A stretch of 64,000 nucleotides of DNA from Loktanella sp. 3ANDIMAR09 (lineage in GTDB: Bacteria; Pseudomonadota; Alphaproteobacteria; Rhodobacterales; Rhodobacteraceae), in contig NZ_LJAK01000005.1 in NCBI RefSeq assembly GCF_001420005.1, positions 205,118-269,117 on the forward strand. The letters are read 5' to 3'. Of this stretch, positions 8,252-16,943 are shown in pieces (position 1 is the first letter of the stretch; every line of letters starts with the position of its first letter). The notes below the pieces were generated by a model. That model did not search any database. It was given only the letters and a program-made list of their open reading frames with translations, and was not told where the DNA came from. The position numbers were made by a program, and so were the translations under genes.

Positions 8252-11200
8252 CTATTCCGCGGCCACCTGCTGATCTGGACGGGCGATGGCCGCCAGCAGC
8301 ATCTCGCGCGTCTTTTCCGCCTTGGCCGCATTGGCATGTTTGACGGGACCGAAACCGCGAATGTCCAGCGGCAGACGTGCCAGCGCGATCATGGCGTCGG
8401 TGACCGGCAGGTCAGCGATACGGTCCATATCCGCCTCGTATTGCGCAATCAGCGCCCGTTCCATGCGGCGTTCCGCGGTGCGCCCGAATGGATCGAACGG
8501 CGTGCCGCGCAGCACCTTGAGCCGCGCAAGCAGCGGAAAGGCACGCGCCATCCTGGCCCCAAACGCGCGCTTGACGGGTCGCCCGTCAGCACCGGTTTTC
8601 GTCAGCATCGGCGGCGCGAGGTGATAGGTCAGCGACACATCCCCGTCAAAGGCCACGCGCGCTTTGGCCTCGGTGTCGCACAACAAGCGGGCCACTTCGT
8701 ATTCGTCTTTGTAGGCCAGCAGTTTGTGATAACCCAGCGCCACCGCCTCGCGCATCGCAGGCTCGCTGAAACGATCCAGCATCCGCAGATAGCGTTTCGC
8801 CAGCCGCTTGTTCTGGTAGGCGGTCAGGTGATCGACACGGAACGCGATCCGGTCGTCCAGCGACTTGGGCAATGCGACAACCTGCGGCTCTGACACCCGC
8901 GCGGCCCGTTCAGGGTGCAGCACCGCCCAGCGCCCAAGGTCGAACGCCTGTTTGTTGCGGTCCACGGCCGCGCCGTTCAGTTCAATGGCACGCAAAATGG
9001 CCTCCAGCGACACCGGGATCGCGCCCATCTGCCAGGCCGCACCAAAGATCATCATGTTGGAATAGATGCTGTCGCCCATCGCTGCCTTGGCAAGTTCGGT
9101 CGCGTCGAACAACGCCACCTTGTCCTGCAACCGCCGCTTCAGGCTCAGTTTCAGTTCATCCACGGGCAGTTGAAATTCCGTGTTGCGGGTGAAATCGCCG
9201 GTGATGATTTCATGCGCGTTCACGACGCCGCGCGTGCGCCCGGTTTTCATCAGGCCGAGTGTCTTGGCCCCTGCACTGACCACCAGATCGCCACCGATCA
9301 AGGCATCGCATTCGCCCGTGGCCACGCGGATCGCGCTAATATCCTCGGGCCGTTCCGCGAGGCGGCAATGGATGTGCACGGCCCCACCCTTTTGTGCAAG
9401 GCCCGCCATTTCCATCATGCCAGCGCCCTTGCCGTCCAGATGCGCCGCCATCGCCAGCACGGCCCCGATCGTGACGACACCCGTGCCGCCCACGCCGGTG
9501 ATCACGACGTTATGGGTGCCATTGATTGCAGGCAGGTCCGCCAACGGCAGGTCACCCACATCCACGGTCGTCGTCGCGGCCTTTTTCAACTGCGCGCCTG
9601 CAACGGTTACAAATGACGGGCAGAACCCTTTGACGCAGGAAAAATCCTTGTTGCAGGACGATTGGTCGATGGCGCGTTTGCGGCCCAGTTCGGTTTCGAC
9701 CGGTACGATCGATACGCAGTTCGATTGCACACCGCAGTCGCCGCAGCCTTCGCAGACGTCCGTGTTGATGAACACGCGCTTGTCGGGGTCGGGAAACTGG
9801 CCACGCTTGCGGCGCCTGCGTTTTTCAGCGGCACAGGTCTGGATGTAGACCAAGGCGCTGACGCCAGACACCTTTGCCAGTTCCGCCTGCACGCGCGGCA
9901 GTTCCGACCGTTCCGCCAGCGGCACGCCGCTGGGAAATTGGGACGCATCCACGTCCTCTTTTTCGTCATAGACCACGCGCACGTCGCGCACGCCCATCGC
10001 CAGCAGTTCACGCACGATCTGGTCCGCGGTCAGACCACCGTCGTTCCCCTGCCCGCCGGTCATGGCGACCGCGTCATTATAGAGGATCTTGTAGGTGATC
10101 GTCGTCCCCGCCATCAGGGCAAAGCGGATCGCCTGCACGCCAGAGTGGTTGTATGTCCCGTCGCCAAGGTTCTGGAACACATGGCCCGTCTTGCTGAACG
10201 GTGCCTCACCTACCCAGTTCGCGCCCTCGCCGCCCATCTGGGTAAAGCCAACGGTCTCGCGATCCATCCATTGCACCATGTAGTGACAGCCGATGCCCGC
10301 ATAGGCGCGCGATCCCTCCGGCACCCTGGTGCTGGAATTATGCGGACAGCCCGAACAGAAATACGGCAGGCGTGCCGCGATTTCCGGCACATTGTCGGCG
10401 CGGCGCGCCTCGGCCAGCGCATCCAACCCCTGCATCACACCGTCCGAGGCGCAGCCTTCTTCGACCAGGATGCCGCCCAGTTTTTCCGCGATCCAGATAG
10501 GGTCAAGCGCATGGCGCGTCGGAAAAATCTCTTCGCGGCGGCCGGCGGAATGTTCATCGCCCTTGTGCCAGCCGTAAACGCGGGTGTTGGTGTCGTCGAA
10601 CAACGCCTCCTTGACCTGCACCTCGATCAGCTTGCGTTTTTCCTCGACCACGACCACGAGATCGAGACCCGCCGCAAAATCGTGAAACCCCGCCATGTCC
10701 AGTGGCCAGACCTGACCGACCTTGTATGTCGTGATGCCCAGACGTTCCGCCTCGGCCGCATCGATGCCCAGCAGTGACAGGGCGTGCTGCAAATCCAGCC
10801 AGTTCTTGCCGGCCGCGACAAAACCGATCCTGGCACCGTGCTTGCCCCATTTGCGCTGATCCATCTTGTTGGCGCGGCTGAACGCCTCTGCCGCGAACCG
10901 TTTATGGTCGATCATCCGTGCCTCTTGGGCGACGGGCGTATCGACAAGACGGATGTTCAGACCTTCTGGCGGCAGGGCCAGGTCGGGAGTCACGAATGAC
11001 AACCGGTGCGGATCGCCATCCACGACAGAGGTGACTTCGATCGTGTCCTTCATCGTCTTGAGACCGACCCAGACACCTGCATAGCGCGACAGCGCCCAGG
11101 CATAGAGGCCGTAGTCCAGCACCTCCTGGACGCCAGCTGGGCTGACGATCGGCATATAGGCGTCGATCATCGCGAAATCGGACTGATGCAGCGTGGTGCT

Positions 11201-11656
11201 GGATTCACCCGTATGGTCGTCGCCCATCGCCATGATCACACCGCCATGGGGCGAGGTGCCCGCCATGTTGGCATGCCGCATCACATCGCCGGACCGGTCC
11301 ACGCCCGGCCCCTTGCCGTACCACAGGCCGAACACGCCGTCGTATTTCCCCTCGCCGCGCAGTTCTGCCTGCTGGCTGCCCCAGAGTGCGGTTGCCGCCA
11401 GATCCTCGTTCAGGCCGGGCTGGAACGTCACCTGTGCATCAGTCAGCGGTTTGGCCGCACGCGCCATCTGCATGTCCACAGCCCCCAGCGGCGAGCCACG
11501 ATACCCGGTCACATAACCGGCAGTATTCAGCCCCGCGCGTGCATCACGTGCCCGCTGCATGAGCATCAACCGCACCAGTGCCTGTGTTCCGTTCAGCAAC
11601 ACATGCCGCTTGGACAGATCGAACCGATCGTTCAGCGAAATATCTTGACGTGTCAT
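8252..11656 (-). CDS. Indolepyruvate ferredoxin oxidoreductase, fused alpha/gamma form
   Basis: This cytoplasmic thiamine diphosphate and Fe-S enzyme oxidatively decarboxylates aryl pyruvates (from Trp, Phe or Tyr) to aryl-acetyl-CoA. In 1134 residues it joins the IorA-like part and the IorB-like gamma part. Visible landmarks are the N-terminal TPP-domain start GYRGSPLGAVD, the segment CSGCPHNSST, the TPP/Mg segment GDGTYNHSG, ferredoxin-like clusters CEGCGDCGVQSNC and CNKDFSCVKGFCP, and the gamma-domain GVGGTGVVTIG. It is divergent from a LysR gene, and a perfect 7-7-7 dyad lies 28-48 bp upstream of its start. The family is certain; the exact 2-oxoacid preference is not. Confidence 0.94.
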   Translation of the reverse strand: MTRQDISLNDRFDLSKRHVLLNGTQALVRLMLMQRARDARAGLNTAGYVTGYRGSPLGAVDMQMARAAKPLTDAQVTFQPGLNEDLAATALWGSQQAELRGEGKYDGVFGLWYGKGPGVDRSGDVMRHANMAGTSPHGGVIMAMGDDHTGESSTTLHQSDFAMIDAYMPIVSPAGVQEVLDYGLYAWALSRYAGVWVGLKTMKDTIEVTSVVDGDPHRLSFVTPDLALPPEGLNIRLVDTPVAQEARMIDHKRFAAEAFSRANKMDQRKWGKHGARIGFVAAGKNWLDLQHALSLLGIDAAEAERLGITTYKVGQVWPLDMAGFHDFAAGLDLVVVVEEKRKLIEVQVKEALFDDTNTRVYGWHKGDEHSAGRREEIFPTRHALDPIWIAEKLGGILVEEGCASDGVMQGLDALAEARRADNVPEIAARLPYFCSGCPHNSSTRVPEGSRAYAGIGCHYMVQWMDRETVGFTQMGGEGANWVGEAPFSKTGHVFQNLGDGTYNHSGVQAIRFALMAGTTITYKILYNDAVAMTGGQGNDGGLTADQIVRELLAMGVRDVRVVYDEKEDVDASQFPSGVPLAERSELPRVQAELAKVSGVSALVYIQTCAAEKRRRRKRGQFPDPDKRVFINTDVCEGCGDCGVQSNCVSIVPVETELGRKRAIDQSSCNKDFSCVKGFCPSFVTVAGAQLKKAATTTVDVGDLPLADLPAINGTHNVVITGVGGTGVVTIGAVLAMAAHLDGKGAGMMEMAGLAQKGGAVHIHCRLAERPEDISAIRVATGECDALIGGDLVVSAGAKTLGLMKTGRTRGVVNAHEIITGDFTRNTEFQLPVDELKLSLKRRLQDKVALFDATELAKAAMGDSIYSNMMIFGAAWQMGAIPVSLEAILRAIELNGAAVDRNKQAFDLGRWAVLHPERAARVSEPQVVALPKSLDDRIAFRVDHLTAYQNKRLAKRYLRMLDRFSEPAMREAVALGYHKLLAYKDEYEVARLLCDTEAKARVAFDGDVSLTYHLAPPMLTKTGADGRPVKRAFGARMARAFPLLARLKVLRGTPFDPFGRTAERRMERALIAQYEADMDRIADLPVTDAMIALARLPLDIRGFGPVKHANAAKAEKTREMLLAAIARPDQQVAAE

Positions 11657-11683
11657 GCAAACCTCCCTGCAATACAGGTATCT

Positions 11684-11704
11684 TAGGTCACATTTGCTGA
11701 CCTA
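11684..11704. promoter_or_regulatory. Perfect dyad between indolepyruvate oxidoreductase and lysR genes
   Basis: The sequence TAGGTCA-N7-TGACCTA is a perfect inverted repeat with a 7-bp spacer. It sits 28 bp upstream of the oxidoreductase start codon, where a repressor would cover the promoter or early leader. Which regulator binds is unknown; the divergent LysR protein is one candidate, though the dyad is not a typical T-N11-A LysR box. Confidence 0.6.
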
Positions 11705-11802
11705 CAAAGAATAATTCCGAGGGCGGCTTTGATTGTATATTTAACAGAGTCAGCGTAACCAAGTTTCAAACTACAAATAATTTAAGGCACTACGGGCGGG
11801 TC

Positions 11803-12711
11803 ATGGACTGGGATAAGCTTCGAATATTTCACGCGGTTGCAGATGCGGGGTCACTGACCCATGCAGGCGATGTCCTGCACCTGTCGCAATCGGCGGTCAG
11901 CCGCCAGATCCGCGCCCTCGAAGAGACGCTGAACACCACGCTTTTCCACCGTCACGCGCGCGGACTGATTCTCACCGAACAGGGTGAGCTGCTGTTCGAT
12001 GCCACGAAATCCATGAACCGTCGCCTCGACGCGGCCGCCGCCCGCATTCGTGACAGCGAGGAAGAGGTGTTCGGGGAATTGCGCGTCACCACGACAACCG
12101 GTTTCGGCACCCTATGGCTCGCCCCGCGGCTGCCCAAACTCTACGAGATGTATCCCGACATCAAGATCGACCTGATGCTCGAGGAACGTGTATTGGATCT
12201 GCCCATGCGCGAGGCAGACGTCGCCATCCGCATGAAAGAGCCGTCACAGGCGGACCTGATCCGCAAACGTCTGATGAGCGTGCGGATGCGTCTGTATGCG
12301 ACCCAGGCCTACCTCGACCAGCGCCGCCCGCTGGAAAACATCACCGACATTTCGAACCATCGTCTGATTTGCCAGCAACTGTCGTCGACCCAGGTCAGCG
12401 CCGGTGCCACGCTGATCCATCATCTGCTGTCCCACGAGGTGACGTCGATCTTTACGGTGAACAACTATTACGGCGTCCTGCAGGGCGTCATCAACAATCT
12501 GGGCGTCGGTGTCCTGCCTGACTACGTGGTGCAGGATTTCCCCCACCTCGTGCGTTGCCTGCCATCCCTCGAAAGCGGCGAGGTCCCCGTATTCCTCGCC
12601 TACCCCGAGGAATTGCGGCAGTCGAAACGGATCATGGCGTTTCGCGATTTCGTGCAGGATGAAATTTTTGCCCACCGCAGATCACTGGCAGAGCTGGGGC
12701 GCGACGACTAA
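11803..12711 (+). CDS. LysR-family transcriptional regulator
   Basis: This 302-residue regulator has an N-terminal winged helix-turn-helix (MDWDKLRIFHAVADAGSLTH... LSQSAVSRQIRALEE, residues 1-60) and a C-terminal periplasmic-binding-protein-like effector domain (about 90-290). It is transcribed divergently from the indolepyruvate ferredoxin oxidoreductase gene, with 146 bp between them, so control of that gene is the natural guess. The effector cannot be told from the sequence. A weak possible terminator (a GC-rich dyad before a T-run) lies at about 12731-12780. Confidence 0.93.
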   Translation: MDWDKLRIFHAVADAGSLTHAGDVLHLSQSAVSRQIRALEETLNTTLFHRHARGLILTEQGELLFDATKSMNRRLDAAAARIRDSEEEVFGELRVTTTTGFGTLWLAPRLPKLYEMYPDIKIDLMLEERVLDLPMREADVAIRMKEPSQADLIRKRLMSVRMRLYATQAYLDQRRPLENITDISNHRLICQQLSSTQVSAGATLIHHLLSHEVTSIFTVNNYYGVLQGVINNLGVGVLPDYVVQDFPHLVRCLPSLESGEVPVFLAYPEELRQSKRIMAFRDFVQDEIFAHRRSLAELGRDD

Positions 12712-12778
12712 ACCCCAGCGAGTGTTGCGCCATGCACGCATCACATAGCGGGTCTGCACGCGCGCGCATGGTTTTTTC

Positions 12779-12807
12779 TTGATCGCTTAATCCTTGCGCC
12801 CTATCTG
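12779..12807 (+). promoter_or_regulatory. Sigma-70-like promoter of candidate small RNA
   Basis: A -35 hexamer TTGATC (12779-12784) is separated by exactly 17 bp from a -10 hexamer TATCTG (12802-12807). Transcription would begin at about 12814, immediately before the first hairpin of the candidate RNA. Confidence 0.55.
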
Positions 12808-12813
12808 CTGAAA

Positions 12814-12891
12814 CAGAGGCAAAAACATCATTTGGTGTGCCTCTACCTCCCTGTTGGACTGCGCCGGGCCTTTGTGCCCGGCATTTTTTTT
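12814..12891 (+). ncRNA. Candidate small RNA upstream of purL (two hairpins, CU-rich linker)
   Basis: Between lysR and purL lies a compact unit of about 78 nt. It has a 7-bp hairpin (AGAGGCA 12815-12821 with TGCCTCT 12838-12844), then an unpaired linker that contains ACCUCCCUGUUGGACU, then an intrinsic terminator (GCCGGGC 12863-12869, GCCCGGC 12876-12882, followed by a run of T). A promoter with 17-bp spacing lies directly in front. The linker is complementary to Shine-Dalgarno-like sequences, as in many regulatory RNAs that block translation. It could instead be an attenuated purL leader, but no anti-terminator pairing is evident and 83 bp separate the terminator from the purL start. Confidence 0.6.
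12863..12891 (+). terminator. Intrinsic terminator of the candidate small RNA
   Basis: A perfect 7-bp GC stem (GCCGGGC/GCCCGGC) with a 6-nt loop is followed by A and eight T. It lies 83 bp before the purL start codon. Confidence 0.85.
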
Positions 12892-12974
12892 GGCTGAAGC
12901 ACGGCCCAAGGATCGCCTTCCCCTTCGTCCACGCCTCCCCTAAAAGGCACAGAACAGCTCGTGGGGAATCTTTT

Positions 12975-15134
12975 ATGTCCGATCCGATCATCACCGCCGA
13001 CGTCATCGCAGCACACGGGTTTTCGCCCGACGAATGGCAGGAGGTGCTGAAAATCCTCGGGCGCGATCCGACGTTTACGGAAATGGGCATCTTTTCCGCG
13101 ATGTGGAACGAACATTGTTCCTACAAGTCATCCAAACGCTGGCTGCGCACCCTGCCCACCACCGGCCCTCAGGTCATTTGTGGTCCTGGCGAAAACGCGG
13201 GCGTCGTGGATATCGGCGACGGTCAGGCTGTGGTGTTCAAGATGGAAAGCCACAATCACCCATCCTACATCGAACCCTATCAGGGTGCGGCCACTGGCGT
13301 TGGCGGCATCCTGCGCGATGTTTTCACCATGGGTGCCCGCCCCATCGCCGCGATGAATTCGCTGTCCTTTGGCGAACCCAGCCACCCCAAGACGAAATCG
13401 CTGGTCAGCGGTGTCGTGGCGGGTGTCGGTGGCTATGGCAATTGTTTCGGCGTGCCCACTGTCGGCGGCGAAGTCCGCTTTGACAAATCCTACAACGGCA
13501 ACTGCCTTGTGAACGCATTTGCGGCCGGGCTCGCTGACGCGGACAAGATCTTCTACTCCGCAGCTTCGGGCGTCGGGATGCCCGTCGTCTATCTGGGGGC
13601 CAAAACCGGCCGCGACGGCGTGGGCGGTGCCACCATGGCAAGCGCCGAATTCGACGACACGATCGAGGACAAGCGCCCCACCGTGCAGGTTGGCGACCCC
13701 TTCACCGAAAAGCGCCTGATGGAAGCGACGCTGGAACTGATGGCCACGGGGGCCGTGATTTCCATTCAGGACATGGGGGCCGCCGGCCTGACCTGTTCCG
13801 CGGTCGAGATGGGCGACAAGGGCGGTTTGGGCGTCAAGCTCAACCTCGAGGACGTGCCACAACGCGAAACCGGCATGACCGCGTACGAGATGATGCTGTC
13901 GGAATCCCAGGAACGGATGCTGATGGTGCTCAAACCAGAGCTGGAGGCAGAGGCCCGCGCGGTTTTTGTCAAATGGGACCTCGATTTCGCCATCGTGGGC
14001 GAAACCATTGCAGAGGACCGGTTCCTGATCCTCCACAACGGCGAGGTAAAGGCCGACCTGCCGCTCTCCAAGCTGTCGTCCACAGCCCCCGAATACGACC
14101 GCCCATGGGAAGAAACGCCTGCCGCCGCACCCGTGGGTGACGTGCCGCAGGTCGACCCGATCGACGGTCTGCGCAGCCTGATCGGCAGCCCGAACTACGC
14201 CAGCAAGGCGTGGGTCTATGAACAATACGACAGTCAGGTGATGGCCGATACGCTGCGCACCCCCGGCGCAGGGTCAGGCATCATCCGCGTACACGGCACG
14301 CAAAAGGCGCTGGCCTTCACCTCTGACGTGACGCCGCGCTATGTTTTTGCAAACCCCTATCAGGGTGGCGCACAGGCTGTGGCAGAGGCCTATCGTAACC
14401 TGACTGCCGTGGGTGCCACACCACTGGCGACCACCGACAACATGAACTTTGGCAATCCCGAAAAACCCCGGATCATGGGCCAGTTCGTCGGTGCCATCAA
14501 AGGTATCGGGGACGCCGTCAAGGCGCTGGACATGCCCATCGTGTCGGGCAACGTGTCGCTGTACAACGAAACCGACGGAAAAGGCATTCTGCCCACGCCG
14601 ACCATCGGCGCTGTCGGCCTGATTGCGGATTACACGCAGGCCATCACAGGTCAGCCGGAATCCGGTCACATGCTGCTGCTGCTGGGCGAAACGGCAGGTC
14701 ATATGGGCCAGACCGCGCTGCTGGCCGAACACCTGGGCCGCGTCGAAGGCGATGCACCCACGGTTGATCTGGCGGCCGAACGCGCGCATGGCAATTTCAT
14801 CCGTGCCAACCGCAGCGCCATCACGGCCTGTACCGACCTGTCGGACGGCGGGCTTGCGCTTGCGGCATTCGAAATGGCGGTGGCAGCCGATGTCGGCATC
14901 ACCGTCGAAACCGATGACACCGTGCAGTTGTTTGCAGAGGATCAGGCGCGTTATCTGATCGCCGCGTCCTTTGACGGTGCAGAGGCATTGTTTGCGGCTG
15001 CAGACGCCGCTGGCGTGCCGCTTTCCCGCGTGGGTCATGCCGGCGGCAGCGACGTCACATTCGGCGCGTCCAGTGCACCGCTGGCCGATCTTGCAGCGGT
15101 CTATCACGGGGCCTTTGCCAGCCATCTGACCTGA
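12975..15134 (+). CDS. purL: Phosphoribosylformylglycinamidine synthase subunit PurL
   Basis: PurL converts FGAR to FGAM in purine synthesis, with ammonia supplied by PurQ and bridged by PurS. The start ATG 12975 follows a GGGGA site and matches the family N-terminus; the frame stays open 138 bp upstream, but that part crosses the small-RNA terminator. The 719 residues (the small-subunit form of the enzyme) contain the conserved ESHNHPS segment, [15 protein letters not shown] and the C-terminal AIRS-type ATP-grasp-like half. It is followed by bolA-like and grxD genes, an arrangement common in this family. Confidence 0.97.
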   Translation: MSDPIITADVIAAHGFSPDEWQEVLKILGRDPTFTEMGIFSAMWNEHCSYKSSKRWLRTLPTTGPQVICGPGENAGVVDIGDGQAVVFKMESHNHPSYIEPYQGAATGVGGILRDVFTMGARPIAAMNSLSFGEPSHPKTKSLVSGVVAGVGGYGNCFGVPTVGGEVRFDKSYNGNCLVNAFAAGLADADKIFYSAASGVGMPVVYLGAKTGRDGVGGATMASAEFDDTIEDKRPTVQVGDPFTEKRLMEATLELMATGAVISIQDMGAAGLTCSAVEMGDKGGLGVKLNLEDVPQRETGMTAYEMMLSESQERMLMVLKPELEAEARAVFVKWDLDFAIVGETIAEDRFLILHNGEVKADLPLSKLSSTAPEYDRPWEETPAAAPVGDVPQVDPIDGLRSLIGSPNYASKAWVYEQYDSQVMADTLRTPGAGSGIIRVHGTQKALAFTSDVTPRYVFANPYQGGAQAVAEAYRNLTAVGATPLATTDNMNFGNPEKPRIMGQFVGAIKGIGDAVKALDMPIVSGNVSLYNETDGKGILPTPTIGAVGLIADYTQAITGQPESGHMLLLLGETAGHMGQTALLAEHLGRVEGDAPTVDLAAERAHGNFIRANRSAITACTDLSDGGLALAAFEMAVAADVGITVETDDTVQLFAEDQARYLIAASFDGAEALFAAADAAGVPLSRVGHAGGSDVTFGASSAPLADLAAVYHGAFASHLT

Positions 15135-15145
15135 TCCCGCGCTGC

Positions 15146-15171
15146 CGCGGCGCTGACAAACGCGCCGCGGG
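15146..15171 (+). terminator. GC hairpin after purL
   Basis: CCGCGGCGC (15146-15154) pairs perfectly with GCGCCGCGG (15163-15171) around an 8-nt loop, 11 bp after the purL stop codon. No T-run follows, so it may protect the 3' end or weakly terminate rather than be a full intrinsic terminator. Confidence 0.45.
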
Positions 15172-15240
15172 ACACACACTGGCCCTTGCCCCCGCTGCGG
15201 CGCGTTCATAGGTTATGCAAAAGCCTGCAAGGAGCCGACA

Positions 15241-15477
15241 ATGCCCATCACAGCCCACGAAATCGAAGCCCTGATCCGCGCGGAATTCCCCGACGCCAGG
15301 ATTACGGTGCAGGGTGACGATGGCGCACATTTCGCAGCCGAAGTGGTCGATGCCAGTTTTGCCGGCAAAAATCGCGTGCAGCAGCAACGCGCCGTCTATG
15401 CCGCCCTCAAGGGCAAGATGGATGGCAGCAACGGCGAGCTGCATGCCCTCGCCCTGACCACACGCGCACCAGATTGA
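15241..15477 (+). CDS. BolA/IbaG-family protein
   Basis: This 78-residue BolA-fold protein is of the short IbaG type. BolA proteins pair with monothiol CGFS glutaredoxins to coordinate a [2Fe-2S] cluster. The invariant His lies in the C-terminal part, in the segment GELHALAL, and a second His lies in [10 protein letters not shown]. An AAGGAG-type site precedes the ATG. The very next gene encodes a CGFS glutaredoxin, which supports a shared role in iron-sulfur handling. Confidence 0.93.
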   Translation: MPITAHEIEALIRAEFPDARITVQGDDGAHFAAEVVDASFAGKNRVQQQRAVYAALKGKMDGSNGELHALALTTRAPD

Positions 15478-15485
15478 TCCGCGCG

Positions 15486-15506
15486 CAAATTTTCGCAGAA
15501 AATTTG
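15486..15506. repeat. Palindromic repeat between bolA-like and grxD genes
   Basis: CAAATTTTC and GAAAATTTG form a perfect 9-bp inverted repeat around GCA. It resembles, in an A/T-shifted form, the palindromes at 60565 and 60621. It lies between the two genes and could form a processing or terminator-like hairpin in the shared transcript. Confidence 0.5.
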
Positions 15507-15530
15507 ATCCCCTTCAAAAAGGACCAGACC

Positions 15531-15890
15531 ATGACCGCCGAAGACCAAATCAAGCAAACCGTCACCAGCAACGACGTCGTCCTGTTCATGAAGGGCACGA
15601 AAACGATGCCGCAGTGCGGTTTTTCCAGCCGCGTCGCCGGTGTGCTGAACTTTATGGGCATCGAATACACCGACGTGAACGTGTTGGCCGATGACGGCGT
15701 GCGTCAGGGCATCAAGGATTATTCCGACTGGCCGACGATCCCGCAGCTTTACGTCAAGGGCGAATTCGTCGGCGGTTGCGATATCATCACCGAAATGACG
15801 CTTTCGGGTGAACTCGATACCTTGCTCACCGAAAATGACATCGCGTTTGACAAGGCCGCTGCCGACAAGATCCGCGAAGCCAACGCCTGA
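15531..15890 (+). CDS. grxD: Monothiol glutaredoxin, Grx4/GrxD type
   Basis: This 119-residue cytoplasmic CGFS glutaredoxin carries [2Fe-2S] clusters with glutathione and BolA partners. The active site MPQCGFSS places the cysteine at residue 29, and the glutathione-binding segments WPTIPQLY and GGCDI are present. The start ATG 15531 follows AAAAAGGA; the frame is open further upstream but includes the palindrome at 15486 and the bolA end. It closes the purL-bolA-grxD cluster and is followed by a bidirectional terminator. Confidence 0.96.
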   Translation: MTAEDQIKQTVTSNDVVLFMKGTKTMPQCGFSSRVAGVLNFMGIEYTDVNVLADDGVRQGIKDYSDWPTIPQLYVKGEFVGGCDIITEMTLSGELDTLLTENDIAFDKAAADKIREANA

Positions 15891-15937
15891 CCCTCAGGCC
15901 ACGCGCCCGTCAATCGGTGCGTATTCAGGCAGGCATG

Positions 15938-15965
15938 GGCCGACCCTAGGACGGGTCGGCCTTTT
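15938..15965 (+). terminator. Terminator after grxD, overlapping the zapA stop codon
   Basis: GGCCGACCC (15938-15946) pairs with GGGTCGGCC (15953-15961) around TAGGAC and is followed by TTTT. The zapA stop codon (minus strand, 15946-15948) lies inside the hairpin, so the same stem also encodes the last residues of ZapA. Confidence 0.85.
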
Positions 15966-16341
15966 GCGTGTTATCCAGCGAATCTGCCAATGCCTCGGCG
16001 CGGGCCGCGATCTCGGCAAAGGCATCGGTCACCTCGGCTGGGATGACCGGCACCTCGATCCGCTCGGCCGGGCGTGATTGGGCTTCGGCAAACTGGGCCT
16101 GCAGGCCTTCCAGTTCCAACTCGACCTCGCGCAGACGTTCTGCGATCCCGGCGGTCCGGTCGGCCAGCATCAGCCCTGACATCAGCAGCATACGGGATTC
16201 AGGCATGCGCCCGATCTGGTTCGACAGATGCTGCGCCTCTTCGTCCAGCATGGCAGAGGCCGTGCGCAGGAAATGTTCCTCGCCGTCCTGACAGGCCACT
16301 TCGAACACGCGGCCACCGATCGTGATCTCGACTTGCGGCAT
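15946..16341 (-). CDS. zapA: Cell division protein ZapA
   Basis: ZapA cross-links FtsZ filaments and stabilises the Z-ring. The 131 residues begin with the typical MPQVEITIGGRVFEVACQDGEE beta-strand start, which contacts FtsZ, followed by a helix and a long coiled coil (about 60-100) used for tetramerisation. The C-terminal tail beyond residue 100 is longer than in E. coli ZapA and enriched in Ala. It follows a coiled-coil gene on the same strand after a 2-bp gap, so the two are surely cotranscribed. Confidence 0.93.
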   Translation of the reverse strand: MPQVEITIGGRVFEVACQDGEEHFLRTASAMLDEEAQHLSNQIGRMPESRMLLMSGLMLADRTAGIAERLREVELELEGLQAQFAEAQSRPAERIEVPVIPAEVTDAFAEIAARAEALADSLDNTQKADPS

Positions 16342-16343
16342 GA

Positions 16344-16793
16344 TCAGCCCTCCTGTTGCAATGCAGGTTTCAACTCGCCCAACAAGGCGGCCACCTCGGC
16401 TGCTTCGGCCGCACGATCAGCCTGCAGCGCCTCGACCTCTGCGATCAGCGCGCGATTTATATCAGCCGCATCGGGCACACCGTCCATCGCGGCCTGCCGC
16501 AGCGCATCCGCCTCTTCGCGCAGATCGGCATTCGCGGCGCGCAGGCGCTGCAAGGCGCCGTCCAGCTCTGTCATGCGGTCGGCATGTGCGGCGACCTCGG
16601 CCTCCAGCTTGGCGATCTTGTCGTCCTGACGCGCCTTGAGTGCAGCGACCCGGTCCTCGAGGGCTGCATTCGCAGCCTGCTGCGTGGCCAGTTGCGCCCG
16701 CAAGTCAGATTGGCCCGCCTGTTCGCCGACATGGGATCTGATCCGGTCCAATGCCGTATTGATCCGGTATTCCAAGCTCTTGAGATCGTTCAT
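16344..16793 (-). CDS. Coiled-coil protein cotranscribed with zapA
   Basis: This 149-residue protein is predicted to be almost wholly coiled coil (heptad-like Leu/Ala pattern from about 25 to 130, for example ALEDRVAALKARQDDKIAKL). It has no signal peptide and no membrane span. I recognise no named family. Placement directly upstream of zapA, with a 2-bp gap, and its coiled-coil nature suggest a divisome or Z-ring partner, perhaps functionally like ZapB, though there is no convincing sequence match. It is divergent from the transketolase gene. Confidence 0.82.
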   Translation of the reverse strand: MNDLKSLEYRINTALDRIRSHVGEQAGQSDLRAQLATQQAANAALEDRVAALKARQDDKIAKLEAEVAAHADRMTELDGALQRLRAANADLREEADALRQAAMDGVPDAADINRALIAEVEALQADRAAEAAEVAALLGELKPALQQEG

Positions 16794-16943
16794 CTCTTCA
16801 ACGGTCCTTTATCACACGATTCGGCGTTGTTCCGCGCCAAACCCTAAGTCATCGGTCGCATCCACACAAATGGCGCGCTTGAATTGACCGGTTCGCCTGA
16901 TATGACACGACCAACTTTGTTTTGCACCCGTCAGGAACACCAC

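Noticed and set aside
12815..12975. A purine riboswitch or attenuator controlling purL
   Set aside because: No purine aptamer core is visible and no anti-terminator pairing competes with the terminator stem, so an independent small RNA is more plausible.
15891..15945. 6S RNA next to zapA
   Set aside because: 6S RNA is encoded beside zapA in gammaproteobacteria, but only 55 bp lie between grxD and zapA, too little for it.
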